Position numbers and translations under genes: made by a program. DNA of 15,674 nucleotides from CAYLXN01 sp964586855 (GTDB lineage Bacteria; Patescibacteriota; Saccharimonadia; Saccharimonadales; Saccharimonadaceae): assembly GCA_964586855.1 (NCBI GenBank), contig CAZPHO010000016.1, positions 1 through 15,674 on the forward strand, given 5' to 3'. The notes beneath the pieces are model-generated. The model searched no databases. It saw nothing but the letters and a program-made list of their open reading frames with translations, and was not told the origin of the DNA. Of the stretch, positions 6,416 through 13,305 are shown piece after piece (positions within the stretch are counted from its first letter, which is position 1; each line of letters begins with the position of its first letter).

Positions 6416-7642
6416 ATGTGTATCAAAAATAAACTAATTAAATTGGTGCTAGTGGTTATGGCAATGGTTGGCTTGGCGATGCTTAGTCCAGCTCCAGCGG
6501 CGGAGGCGCAGGATGGGCTTACTTATGATATTTCAGAAGATGGGTGCTATCTTGTTTTGATGAACGAGGTCCATGACGAGCTTAGGATCGTAGCCTACGG
6601 TCAGCAGGCAGTTAGGTAAGCGATTGAGGATGGAAAAAGTCAGGAGTTTATTGATGAGATCAGTCCCAACTGCCCAACCGATGTAACTATTCCAAGTTCA
6701 TTTGATATTGGTAGTGGAACCTTGCCAGTTACAAGGATAGATAGCGTCGCTTTTCAAGAGACTGGCCTGACCAGTGTTCGCATCCCAGCTAGTGTTGGGT
6801 CTATCGGCCAAGGAGCGTTTATGGCTAACCAAATAACTAGTGTAACCTTTGCCTCTCGAACTACTGATATTCAGTTTGACGGCTCGTCCTTTGTTTTTAA
6901 TAAAATCTCCAAGGTAGAGTTACCAGACAGTGTTGAATCCAATCCGACTTCTGATTTTATGTTTCAAGGTCCTTATGGGGCCGAAGAATTTAGCCTCTAC
7001 GTCTCTGGAGATGTCAATGTTCTCATTGAGATCTTGCAATCCACTTGGCTCGTTCAGCTAGCTAGCAAAAATCCTAATATCAAGTCGTCAATAGCGATAA
7101 TGGGCACAGAGTCTGATATAGACTTTGATCTAAATGGCGATGGCGATACGGACGATGTGATTAATATGGGTGGCCACATCGTCAACGCTGGCTCCATCAC
7201 TCTCAACTATCTATCTAAAACTAACCAATCTCTCCAACAGTCAGTCACTATGACTGGTGAACTAGCCGATGGCACAATCCTGCGAAACTATCTAGCCAAT
7301 GACTGGCAGCAGTGGCCAGTTGTTGCAGCCCCCTGGGATCCAACTCCCGAAGAGCAGGCTGATCTCGACGCCATCCTCTCTCGCTACTGGCTGGTCGGCC
7401 AACAAGTCTCATTCACTGCTCCAGACATCCCTGGTTATATCACACCAACCCCCGCTACCCAAACCTTTGCTTTGACGGCTGGTGAAACAGTTGTTGACTT
7501 AGTTTATGCTCAGCCAGCTTTAAGCTCAACCAATCCTTCTGCACCGAATACTGGTTTTGGAACGATGGCCAGTCAGGCGTTAATAGTTGTCGCCAGCGGA
7601 TTGATGACTAGTGGGTTGATTTTACGCAAAAAACTTCGATAA
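6416..7642 (+). pseudogene. BspA-like/MucBP-like surface protein with PNTGF motif, interrupted by one in-frame TAA
   Basis: One 409-codon frame (stop included), broken only by TAA at 6617-6619 (codon 68). Codons 1-67 encode a signal peptide (K4, K6, K9, hydrophobic core, cleavage after AEA near 31) and the start of the mature protein; the frame resumes directly after the stop. The rest has BspA-type leucine-rich repeats (about codons 103-180; DSVAFQETGLTSVRIPASV), an Asp-rich DxDxNxDxDxD calcium-loop-like stretch at codons 236-246, a MucBP-like region (GSITLNYLSKTNQSL... IPGYITPTPATQTFALTAG), PNTGF at codons 377-381, a membrane helix and the tail RKKLR. A C-to-T change of CAA would explain the stop. 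The 3' part could start at TTG 6722, but no ribosome site is seen there and it would lack a signal peptide. AAGGG lies six bases before the ATG at 6416. Readthrough or a sequencing error remain possible. Confidence 0.8.
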
Positions 7643-7655
7643 AAGTTGTTACAGC

Positions 7656-7698
7656 AAATAATTAACCCCACTTGTAAAAGCAGGGTTAATTATTTTTT
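7656..7698 (+). terminator. Intrinsic terminator between convergent genes
   Basis: AAATAATTAACCC (7656-7668) pairs with GGGTTAATTATTT (7683-7695), a 13-bp stem with a 14-nt loop, followed by more T. It ends the plus-strand surface gene; on the minus strand it lies just after the convergent gene ending at 7712, but the T run there is only three, so action in that direction is less certain. Confidence 0.85.
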
Positions 7699-7711
7699 AG
7701 TATTTATATTC

Positions 7712-8050
7712 TTACATTACTACAGCATTTTTGATAGAAGTGTCAATCTTGGTCAAGCGGCTGACTTTTTCAATTTTGTCAGTGCCAAACATCGATTCGG
7801 CACCTTCACCAAAATTGATAGTGGTTAGTTTCTCCCAAGATTTATCAGGGTATTCGAGCAGGGTATTTTCTTCATCATACGATACGCCTCGGTAAAAACC
7901 TGATTCGATTGGCATTTTGACCTTGGTAACAGGCGTGTCTTTGGCGTCTGGTTGGTCTTTGAGTCGGTTAACAACCACGGTCTTGACTTCGTGGCTCTCT
8001 GGCATTAAAACTTTATACTCTTTGGTGTCATAAGCGACTGATTGATTCAT
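7712..8050 (-). CDS. Hypothetical cytosolic protein
   Basis: 112 aa, not recognised. It has no signal peptide, membrane segment or cysteine; it is charged and mixed alpha/beta in look, with Lys/Asp/Glu spread throughout (MNQSVAYDTKEYKV at the start, YRGVSYDEENTLLEYPDKSW in the middle). The ATG has AAAGGA about 8 bases upstream on the minus strand, and a near-consensus promoter and a palindrome lie before that, so it is a real and probably well expressed or tightly controlled single-gene unit. It is the only minus-strand gene in the window and sits in the accessory stretch between tsf and frr, back to back with the toxin module. Ends in TAA. No function is proposed. Confidence 0.75.
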   Translation of the reverse strand: MNQSVAYDTKEYKVLMPESHEVKTVVVNRLKDQPDAKDTPVTKVKMPIESGFYRGVSYDEENTLLEYPDKSWEKLTTINFGEGAESMFGTDKIEKVSRLTKIDTSIKNAVVM

Positions 8051-8073
8051 TTTGTTGTTTCCTTTTTTGTTTT

Positions 8074-8092
8074 ACATATTTTACAAATATGT
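8074..8092. promoter_or_regulatory. Operator-like palindrome at the start of the minus-strand transcript
   Basis: ACATATTT (8074-8081), TAC, AAATATGT (8085-8092): a perfect 8+8 inverted repeat. It covers the predicted start of the minus-strand transcript (about 8090), where a repressor would block transcription; alternatively it forms a leader hairpin. Confidence 0.5.
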
Positions 8093-8096
8093 TTTA

Positions 8097-8125
8097 ATTA
8101 TAGCACAGATTCATCATAAAGTCAA
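8097..8125 (-). promoter_or_regulatory. Promoter of the 112-aa hypothetical gene
   Basis: On the minus strand TTGACT (8125-8120), a 17-bp spacer and TATAAT (8102-8097). This is the best consensus promoter in the window. The transcript would start near 8090 with a leader of about 40 nt. Confidence 0.8.
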
Positions 8126-8194
8126 TAGAGAAGGGTTTCGAGTGGCGGTGCGAGACGAATATTGCAAAAATATTAAGATTGTTTATGGTTTTTG

Positions 8195-8203
8195 TGTTAC
8201 AAT
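8195..8203 (+). promoter_or_regulatory. Extended -10 promoter of the toxin module
   Basis: TGTTACAAT (TG-n-TACAAT) with no recognisable -35 at the proper distance. The start would be near 8210, three bases before the ATG of the 47-aa ORF, implying a leaderless or nearly leaderless mRNA. The identical 9-mer precedes rseP. Confidence 0.55.
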
Positions 8204-8212
8204 GAAAGTTAG

Positions 8213-8356
8213 ATGAAAAGCAAGGCGAAAACCAAGTCACCTGAGAAAAAACAGATCAGGAAAGGCCCTTCTTCTCGGCAGAAGGTTATTGAGCGTGCAG
8301 TAAAACAAACAGTAAAGCAGTATCGACCAGCTCTCGAGAAATTAGCCAAGACTTAG
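8213..8356 (+). CDS. Small basic protein, putative antitoxin of the Fic/Doc module
   Basis: 47 aa, strongly basic: about a dozen Lys plus four Arg against three Glu. The N-terminal 20 residues look disordered (MKSKAKTKSPEKKQIRKG); the second half (QKVIERAVKQTVKQYRPAL then EKLAKT) would form an amphipathic helix. The stop (TAG, 8354-8356) is one base before the ATG of the Fic/Doc gene, so the two are translationally coupled. A short ORF directly before a Doc-like gene is the usual antitoxin position. It is shorter than Phd (73 aa) and has no Phd fold that I can see, so the antitoxin role is inference from position. There is no Shine-Dalgarno sequence; the promoter suggests a leaderless start. 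Confidence 0.6.
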   Translation: MKSKAKTKSPEKKQIRKGPSSRQKVIERAVKQTVKQYRPALEKLAKT

Positions 8357-8357
8357 C

Positions 8358-8789
8358 ATGTCTGTTAAAAAGCTTTCACTAGAAGATATAGAGCTTATCG
8401 CACATAGGCTGGCGAAGGAATTAACAGAAGGTGAGGAGCCAATTCCAGCTTTTGTGACTCGTTCTCCAAACAGGCTGGAAAGTTGTCTGGAGCAGCCATT
8501 TATGTCAGTAGGTGGCCAAGATTTATACAAGGGATTGTTTAGAAAAGCAGCTTTACTTTTTTATCTAGTTATCAAGAATCATCCATTCGCTAATGGCAAT
8601 AAGAGAATGGCAGTTACTATTTTAATAACTTTTTTGTTTATAAACAATTATTCCCTGATGATTAGCAATGAAGAAATGTATTCGCTGGCTTGCACGGTTG
8701 CTAATTCTAGGCCACAAGACAAAGATGAGGTGCTAGAGAGTTTGCGTAAGGTTGTTTATGAAAATAAACGTCGACTAAAGAGCTCTTAA
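8358..8789 (+). CDS. Fic/Doc family protein (death-on-curing-like toxin)
   Basis: 143 aa, the size of Doc-type proteins. The Fic motif is HPFANGNKR at 75-83: His75 is the catalytic base, and Lys82 replaces the second Gly of the AMP-transferring Fic motif, as in Doc, which phosphorylates EF-Tu. Asn79 sits where Doc and Fic normally have the acidic metal ligand; Asn also occurs there in some family members, so activity cannot be judged. RSPNRLESCLEQPF (about 35-48) fits the flap that clamps the target. AGA/AGG make up about half the arginine codons, whereas the nearby core genes rseP and proS use almost only CGN, and the gene is A+T-richer, both suggesting transfer. It lies immediately after the 47-aa basic ORF. 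Substrate unknown; doc is not assigned as a name. Confidence 0.85.
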   Translation: MSVKKLSLEDIELIAHRLAKELTEGEEPIPAFVTRSPNRLESCLEQPFMSVGGQDLYKGLFRKAALLFYLVIKNHPFANGNKRMAVTILITFLFINNYSLMISNEEMYSLACTVANSRPQDKDEVLESLRKVVYENKRRLKSS

Positions 8790-8818
8790 TTAATCTTTAA
8801 GCTGAAGTTTGGTATAAT
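8790..8818 (+). promoter_or_regulatory. frr promoter (extended -10)
   Basis: TGGTATAAT (8810-8818) is a consensus extended -10; 17 bp upstream is a weak -35, TTAATC (8790-8795), beginning just after the toxin stop. The start would be near 8825. Confidence 0.7.
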
Positions 8819-8848
8819 TTAAATAATAGAATTAAACGAAAGGGAAAT

Positions 8849-9403
8849 ATGTTTGACGTCAAGAAATATCAGGCTGAGATTGATCAGGCGGTGGAATTTT
8901 TTCAGCAAAAAATGGCAGCCGTGCGGACTGGGCGAGCTCATCCGTCGATGTTGGATGAGGTGCGGGTTGAGGTTTATGGCACGCTGTTGCCACTAAACCA
9001 AGCGGCCAATATCGTGGCGGTCGATGCGACGTTGCTGCAGGTGACGCCGTTTGACATTAACAATCTCCAAGCAATCGCCAATGCGATTCGCAGCGATCAA
9101 GGTTTGGGTTTCAATCCGAGCGATGATGGCAAAGTGGTGCGAGTGCCGATTCCGTCATTGACTGAGGAGCGGCGCAAAGAAATCGTCAAGCAAGCAGGTG
9201 AGAAAATTGAAGAAACCAAAATTACAATTCGCAATATTCGTCAAGATGCGTTTAGAGAAATCAAAAAACTTAAAACCGATAAGCAAATTTCTGAGGATGA
9301 CGCTAAGCGATTTGAGAAGCAGGTTCAGGATTTGGTTGATAAATCTCAGGACACAATTGAAGAAATTTTCAAGACCAAAGAAAAAGAAATCATGGCGATT
9401 TAG
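8849..9403 (+). CDS. frr: Ribosome recycling factor
   Basis: 184 aa, standard length. RRF, with EF-G, splits the post-termination ribosome. Recognisable blocks: the N-terminal helix with AVRTGRAHPSMLDEVRVEVYG (arm of domain I leading into domain II), LNQAANI, the loop around DINNLQAIANAIRSDQGLG, then the conserved IPSLTEERRKEIVKQAGE and the long C-terminal helices with RNIRQDA and the DLVDK region. AAAGGGA lies just before the ATG, and a promoter sits in the 59-bp gap after the toxin gene. In most bacteria frr follows pyrH directly; here the upstream neighbour is the accessory segment instead. The gene ends in TAG without an obvious terminator. Confidence 0.97.
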   Translation: MFDVKKYQAEIDQAVEFFQQKMAAVRTGRAHPSMLDEVRVEVYGTLLPLNQAANIVAVDATLLQVTPFDINNLQAIANAIRSDQGLGFNPSDDGKVVRVPIPSLTEERRKEIVKQAGEKIEETKITIRNIRQDAFREIKKLKTDKQISEDDAKRFEKQVQDLVDKSQDTIEEIFKTKEKEIMAI

Positions 9404-9436
9404 TTCGACTTAAACCGCTTATTTTTGGCTAATTCG

Positions 9437-9445
9437 TGTTACAAT
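9437..9445 (+). promoter_or_regulatory. Extended -10 promoter upstream of rseP
   Basis: TGTTACAAT, identical to the element before the toxin module; no clear -35. The start would be near 9452, giving a leader of about 56 nt that contains a 13-codon ORF (9461-9502) before AAAGGAG and the rseP start. Confidence 0.5.
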
Positions 9446-9507
9446 AAATAAAGCAATTCGATGTTTGCTAAGTTTTATGATGGAATAACAAAGGAGTTTT
9501 AAAGTAA

Positions 9508-10653
9508 ATGGATTTAATTTTAGGAATAATTTTTGGCTTGTTGGTTTTGGGCTTATTGGTGTTGGTGCACGAAGGTGGCCACGCTTGGGCGGCTCGACAC
9601 AGTGGAGTGGTGGTTGAGGAGTTCGCGATTGGATTTCCGCCAACAATTGCGTCAAAAAAGTCTAAATCAGGGATAAATTTTAAGCTAAATTCGGTGCCGC
9701 TGGGTGGCTATGTTAAGTTGCAGGGCGAACATGATTCAGCTAGTAAAAAAGGCGACTATGGCGCGGCCAGCCTCTGGAGTAAAACCAAAATTTTGTTCGC
9801 TGGCGTGATGATGAATTTGCTGTTGGCGGTGATTTTGTTCACGATCACAGCTTGGATTGGGATGCCAGAATTGATTCCGAATCAATTTCAAGTTGCTAGT
9901 GATAGTCGAGTCGTGACTGGGCCAGTCCGTCTGGATTATGTGGCGGAAAATTCACCAGCTGCTCGGGCTGGCTTGGAGTTTGATGATCAAATTGTCCAAA
10001 TTAACGACCTCAAAATTACCAATCCGAATCAAATTGGACAGCAAACCGAAGCCAACAAGGGCCAGGTGATCAAGCTGACGTTTCTTCGTGATGGTCAGGA
10101 GCGGACTGAGGAGATTCAGCTGAACGCTGATCGTGCCAACGGGCAGGGCTATTTAGGCACCGCTCAGTCGCAGGTCAAGCACAGCTACTCGACTTGGTCA
10201 GCGCCAGTTGTTGGCGTCGGCACGACTGTTCAGCTGATGGCTGAGACTTACAAAAGCTTGGGCGGTTTGCTGGTTAATTCGGTGACGGGCTTTTTCCAGC
10301 GATTCAGTCCTGACCAGACGACCAAGCAAATTGGTGCTGATAAATTAGCCCAAGCCAGCAATTCGGTCGCCGGCCCAATTGGGATTTTGGGGGTGATTTT
10401 TCCAGCTTTGATTGGGGCAGATTTTAGCTTTATCTTGGCGTTTATCGCAGTAATTTCGCTGTCTCTAGCGGCGATGAATGCGCTACCGATTCCAGCTCTT
10501 GACGGTGGTCGGTGGTTGGTGACAATGCTGTTTCGGCTGGCCAAAAAACCATTAACCAAAGAGCGCGAAGAAAACATCCAAGTGGTGGGCGTGGTAATGA
10601 TTTTGGCGCTGACTTTGATTGTGACGATTAGCGATATTACGAAATTTTTCTAA
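9508..10653 (+). CDS. rseP: Site-2 (M50) membrane zinc metalloprotease, RseP/RasP family
   Basis: 381 aa. Family members cut membrane-embedded substrates such as anti-sigma factors or leftover signal peptides. The zinc site HEGGH is at residues 21-25 in the first membrane helix (His21 and His25 ligands, Glu22 catalytic), and the third ligand is Asp332 in the LDGGR motif of a late membrane segment. A single PDZ domain lies at about 145-215 (NSPAARAGLEFDDQIVQIND in the carboxylate loop region); E. coli RseP has two, Gram-positive RasP one. Membrane segments fall at about 3-20, 96-118, 305-325 and 360-378. AAAGGAG (9490-9496) lies 11 bases before the ATG. It is followed by a CPBP-type gene after one base, and by proS. 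In Firmicutes rseP also precedes proS, but with cdsA and dxr upstream, which are absent here. Confidence 0.93.
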   Translation: MDLILGIIFGLLVLGLLVLVHEGGHAWAARHSGVVVEEFAIGFPPTIASKKSKSGINFKLNSVPLGGYVKLQGEHDSASKKGDYGAASLWSKTKILFAGVMMNLLLAVILFTITAWIGMPELIPNQFQVASDSRVVTGPVRLDYVAENSPAARAGLEFDDQIVQINDLKITNPNQIGQQTEANKGQVIKLTFLRDGQERTEEIQLNADRANGQGYLGTAQSQVKHSYSTWSAPVVGVGTTVQLMAETYKSLGGLLVNSVTGFFQRFSPDQTTKQIGADKLAQASNSVAGPIGILGVIFPALIGADFSFILAFIAVISLSLAAMNALPIPALDGGRWLVTMLFRLAKKPLTKEREENIQVVGVVMILALTLIVTISDITKFF

Positions 10654-10654
10654 A

Positions 10655-11497
10655 ATGTTCGACGATACCTTCACCGACAAGAAAGCCGCCGCCCTAGCTG
10701 CCAACAAAAAACTCAAGCAAATCGGCTGGCTGCTGCTGTGGTTTGTGCTTGGTTTCGCGGCTAGTTTTGGTTTGACAGTTGGTTTAATTAAATTAATTAA
10801 TTTATTTGCCCAAGAAATATTGCGGTCTGGCTGGTGGCATGGATTATTGACCAATCCAGTGTTTTTAACTTTTTTCATCTCGATGGTGCTTTATCTACTG
10901 GCGATTGCGATTATTGTGATTTTGCCGTCGAAATTGGCTTGGCTTAAAAAGCATTTTAGTTTTTTGGTGGCTAAGTTTCGGGAACATGGTTGGACTGGCT
11001 GGCTGAAGTGGAAAGAGCTGGCATTTGGCTTGGCTAGCGTGGTGATTTATTATGGCTTGACGGTGCTGGTGCTGTCGATGTTGGTGAGCAGCGGTTGGGG
11101 CGGTCTTGATCAGGAGCAGGCGCTGGCGTTTAGTAAATACGATTTAACCAATCGAGCTTATTGGTTTTTGGCGCTGGTGACGTTTGTGTTGATCACGCCG
11201 GTGGTGGAGGAGATATTATTTCGCGGTTATTTGTATCACAAGTTGCGTAATTATAATCTATTTCCGCGCCAAAAAACCAAGCGTCGCCAAATTTCGTTCA
11301 GTTCAAAATTGTTGGCGGCGGTGGTTACGAGCTTGCTGTTTGGTTTGGCTCATGGCCAACTAAACGTCGGCATTGACACTTTTATCTTGTCGATGGTGGC
11401 CTGTTGGACGGTCGAAATGACAGGCTCGATAAATAGTGCTATAGTGCTACATATGATCAAAAACGCAGTCGCTTTTTATGCGCTGCTTAATTTTTAA
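10655..11497 (+). CDS. CPBP-family intramembrane metalloprotease (CAAX protease/Abi type)
   Basis: 280 aa with about six to eight hydrophobic helices. The three signature motifs are complete: EExxxR at Glu185-Glu186-Arg190 (VVEEILFRGYL), FxxxH at Phe229-His233 (LLFGLAHGQ), and HxxxN at His266-Asn270 (HMIKNAV). These line the active site in the Rce1/Abi superfamily. Bacterial members act in bacteriocin maturation or immunity or in other membrane proteolysis; the substrate cannot be told from sequence. The ATG is one base after the rseP stop and has no ribosome binding site of its own, so it should be translationally coupled to rseP. N-terminal residues 1-15 are cytosolic and basic (FTDKKAAALAANKKLKQ). 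The middle part has a charged loop (KRRQ) between helices. Confidence 0.88.
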   Translation: MFDDTFTDKKAAALAANKKLKQIGWLLLWFVLGFAASFGLTVGLIKLINLFAQEILRSGWWHGLLTNPVFLTFFISMVLYLLAIAIIVILPSKLAWLKKHFSFLVAKFREHGWTGWLKWKELAFGLASVVIYYGLTVLVLSMLVSSGWGGLDQEQALAFSKYDLTNRAYWFLALVTFVLITPVVEEILFRGYLYHKLRNYNLFPRQKTKRRQISFSSKLLAAVVTSLLFGLAHGQLNVGIDTFILSMVACWTVEMTGSINSAIVLHMIKNAVAFYALLNF

Positions 11498-11506
11498 AGG
11501 AAAACC

Positions 11507-12772
11507 ATGCGCTACTCGAAATTATTTACCAAAACTAGTAAAAACGCCCCAGCTGATGAGGTGTCAAAAAATGCCCAATTGTTGATTCGGGCAGGATTTG
11601 TTTACAAGGAAATGGCCGGCGTTTATGCATATTTGCCGCTGGGATTGATGGTGCTCGAAAAAATTAAACAAATCGTCCGTGAAGAGATGAATGCGATTGA
11701 CAGCAATGAATTAATCATGACCAGTTTGCAGCGTCAAGAAGTTTGGCAGCAGACTGGCCGCTGGAGTGATGAAGTGGTAGATATTTGGTTTAAAACCAAG
11801 CTCAAGGACGAGACTGAAGTTGGTTTGGGCTGGAGCCACGAAGAGCCGATCGTCGAGATGCTCAAGCGCTACGTCAGCAGTTACAAAGATTTGCCGATTA
11901 GTCTGTATCAATTTCAGACTAAAATGCGCAACGAGCTGCGGGCTAAGTCGGGCATTATGCGCGGTCGAGAGTTTGTGATGAAAGATATGTATTCGTTTCA
12001 CACTAGTGAGGCGGACTTGGAGCAATATTATCAGCGAACGATTGAGGCTTATCAGCAAATTTATCAGCGATTGGGGATTGGCGAGGACACTTATGTGACG
12101 TTTGCGAGTGGTGGCGCGTTTACCAAATTTAGCCACGAATTTCAGACGATTTGTGAGGCGGGTGAAGATGTGATTTATTTGCATCGGGAGCGTAATTTGG
12201 CGATCAATGAAGAGGTTTTGGACGATGCGCTTGAAGAGCTAGACGTGGCGCGCGATGAGTTGGAAAAAGTGACTACGGCCGAAGTTGGTAATATTTTTAA
12301 CTTTGGCACTCAAAAAACTGACGAGATGGGGCTTTATTTTACGGCTCAGGATGGCAAGCAAGCATCGATCTACACTGGTAGTTATGGCGTTGGTGTGACC
12401 CGCGTGATGGGCGTGGTGGTCGAAAAACTGAGCGACGACAAAGGCTTGGTTTGGCCAATTGCGATTGCGCCAGCCCAAGTTTATTTGATTCAAATTGGCG
12501 AAAAGTCGGCCGAAGCTGGTGAGCAAATTTATCAGCAATTAACCGAAGCTGGGATTGAAGTTTTGTTTGACGATCGTGACCTCCGACCCGGTGAGAAATT
12601 TGCTGACGCTGAGCTGATGGGGGTGCCGTTCCGAGTGACGATTAGTGATCGGCTACAAGAGCAGTCGCCGAACATGCTTGAGGTTGTAAATCGTGCAACA
12701 AGCGATAGCGAGTTATTGACAATTGAACAGTTGATTGATAGAATTAGCAAGAAATTAAAATCCAAAAGTTAA
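11507..12772 (+). CDS. proS: Prolyl-tRNA synthetase lacking the editing insertion
   Basis: 421 aa class II synthetase that charges tRNA-Pro. Motif 1 is near 43-62 (YLPLGLMVLEKIKQIVREEM), motif 2 begins with RNE at 141-143 and runs through RGREFVMKDMYSFH, and motif 3 is GSYGVGVTR at 291-299. The C-terminal 90 residues are the anticodon-binding domain (APAQVYLIQIG; LFDDRDLRPGEKFADAELMG). Between motifs 2 and 3 there are only about 125 residues; typical bacterial enzymes (about 570 aa) carry an insertion domain of about 180 residues there that removes mischarged alanine. That domain is missing, as in alphaproteobacterial and mitochondrial forms, so Ala-tRNA-Pro would need a separate editing protein. 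AAAGGA precedes the ATG 9 bp after the protease gene. A 14-bp hairpin overlaps the stop. Confidence 0.95.
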   Translation: MRYSKLFTKTSKNAPADEVSKNAQLLIRAGFVYKEMAGVYAYLPLGLMVLEKIKQIVREEMNAIDSNELIMTSLQRQEVWQQTGRWSDEVVDIWFKTKLKDETEVGLGWSHEEPIVEMLKRYVSSYKDLPISLYQFQTKMRNELRAKSGIMRGREFVMKDMYSFHTSEADLEQYYQRTIEAYQQIYQRLGIGEDTYVTFASGGAFTKFSHEFQTICEAGEDVIYLHRERNLAINEEVLDDALEELDVARDELEKVTTAEVGNIFNFGTQKTDEMGLYFTAQDGKQASIYTGSYGVGVTRVMGVVVEKLSDDKGLVWPIAIAPAQVYLIQIGEKSAEAGEQIYQQLTEAGIEVLFDDRDLRPGEKFADAELMGVPFRVTISDRLQEQSPNMLEVVNRATSDSELLTIEQLIDRISKKLKSKS

Positions 12773-12798
12773 AGCCGATTTGCTTCGGCTTTAACTTT
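12765..12798 (+). terminator. Hairpin at the end of proS
   Basis: AAAGTTAAAGCCGA (12765-12778) pairs perfectly with TCGGCTTTAACTTT (12785-12798) over a 6-nt loop. The stem contains the proS stop codon. Only three T follow the GC part at the far end, so it may terminate partially and let some transcripts reach greA, for which no separate promoter is visible in the 41-bp gap. Confidence 0.7.
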
Positions 12799-12813
12799 AG
12801 TTAAGGGGAGAAA

Positions 12814-13287
12814 ATGATTAAGAAAAAACAATTTGATGTGACCGAGGAAGGTTTGGCTGAATTAGTAGCTGAGCTCGAGGAATTAAAATCACAGCGCGGT
12901 GAGATGGCTGACCGAATCGCTACCGCGCGCGAGTTTGGTGATTTGAGTGAAAACTCAGAATACGATGCCGCTCGCAGCGAGCAAGGTGCAGCTGAAACTC
13001 GGATTGCAGAAATCGAAGATATTTTGCTCAATGTCAACATCATCGACGACAAAGCGGTCAAGAAAAATGCAGTGATGATGGGCAGTGTGATTGAGATTAG
13101 CAAAGTCGGCCAGAAAAAAGTAACCAAATATCAGTTGGTTGGCCCGATTGAGGCCGATCCGCTTGATGGTAAAATCAGCAACGAATCACCGATTGGCAAA
13201 GCGGCTTTTGGCAAAAAAGTTGGGGATAAGCTTAAGGTTGAGACACCCAAAGGCACCACCGAATACCAAATCAAAGCCATAAATTAG
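12814..13287 (+). CDS. greA: Transcription elongation factor GreA
   Basis: 157 aa, full length. GreA enters the secondary channel of RNA polymerase and makes it cleave backtracked RNA. The N-terminal coiled coil (about 8-75) carries the tip loop GDLSENSEYDAAR, with the acidic pair Asp43 and Glu46 that hold the catalytic metal. The C-terminal FKBP-like domain (80-157) has YQLVGPIEADPLDGKISNES, then SPIGKAAFGKKVGD. AAGGGGAG lies three bases before the ATG. It follows proS after a hairpin; lysS follows with its own promoter, which begins 18 bp after the greA stop. Ends in TAG. Confidence 0.97.
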   Translation: MIKKKQFDVTEEGLAELVAELEELKSQRGEMADRIATAREFGDLSENSEYDAARSEQGAAETRIAEIEDILLNVNIIDDKAVKKNAVMMGSVIEISKVGQKKVTKYQLVGPIEADPLDGKISNESPIGKAAFGKKVGDKLKVETPKGTTEYQIKAIN

Positions 13288-13305
13288 GCCAGCCCAGCCA
13301 GTCTC

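Noticed and set aside
6722..7642. Independent gene starting at TTG 6722
   Set aside because: The frame continues upstream in register to a signal peptide with only one stop between, and there is no ribosome site at 6722; a broken single gene explains it better.
7646..7828. Plus-strand frame of 60 codons
   Set aside because: It runs over the terminator and then antisense to the 112-aa minus-strand gene, which has a promoter and a ribosome site; this frame has none.
8342..8530. Minus-strand frame of 62 codons
   Set aside because: It is antisense to the Fic/Doc gene, whose motif and neighbours support the plus strand.
10248..10878. Two overlapping minus-strand frames of about 109 codons
   Set aside because: Shadows of rseP and the CPBP gene, caused by low stop frequency opposite their codons.
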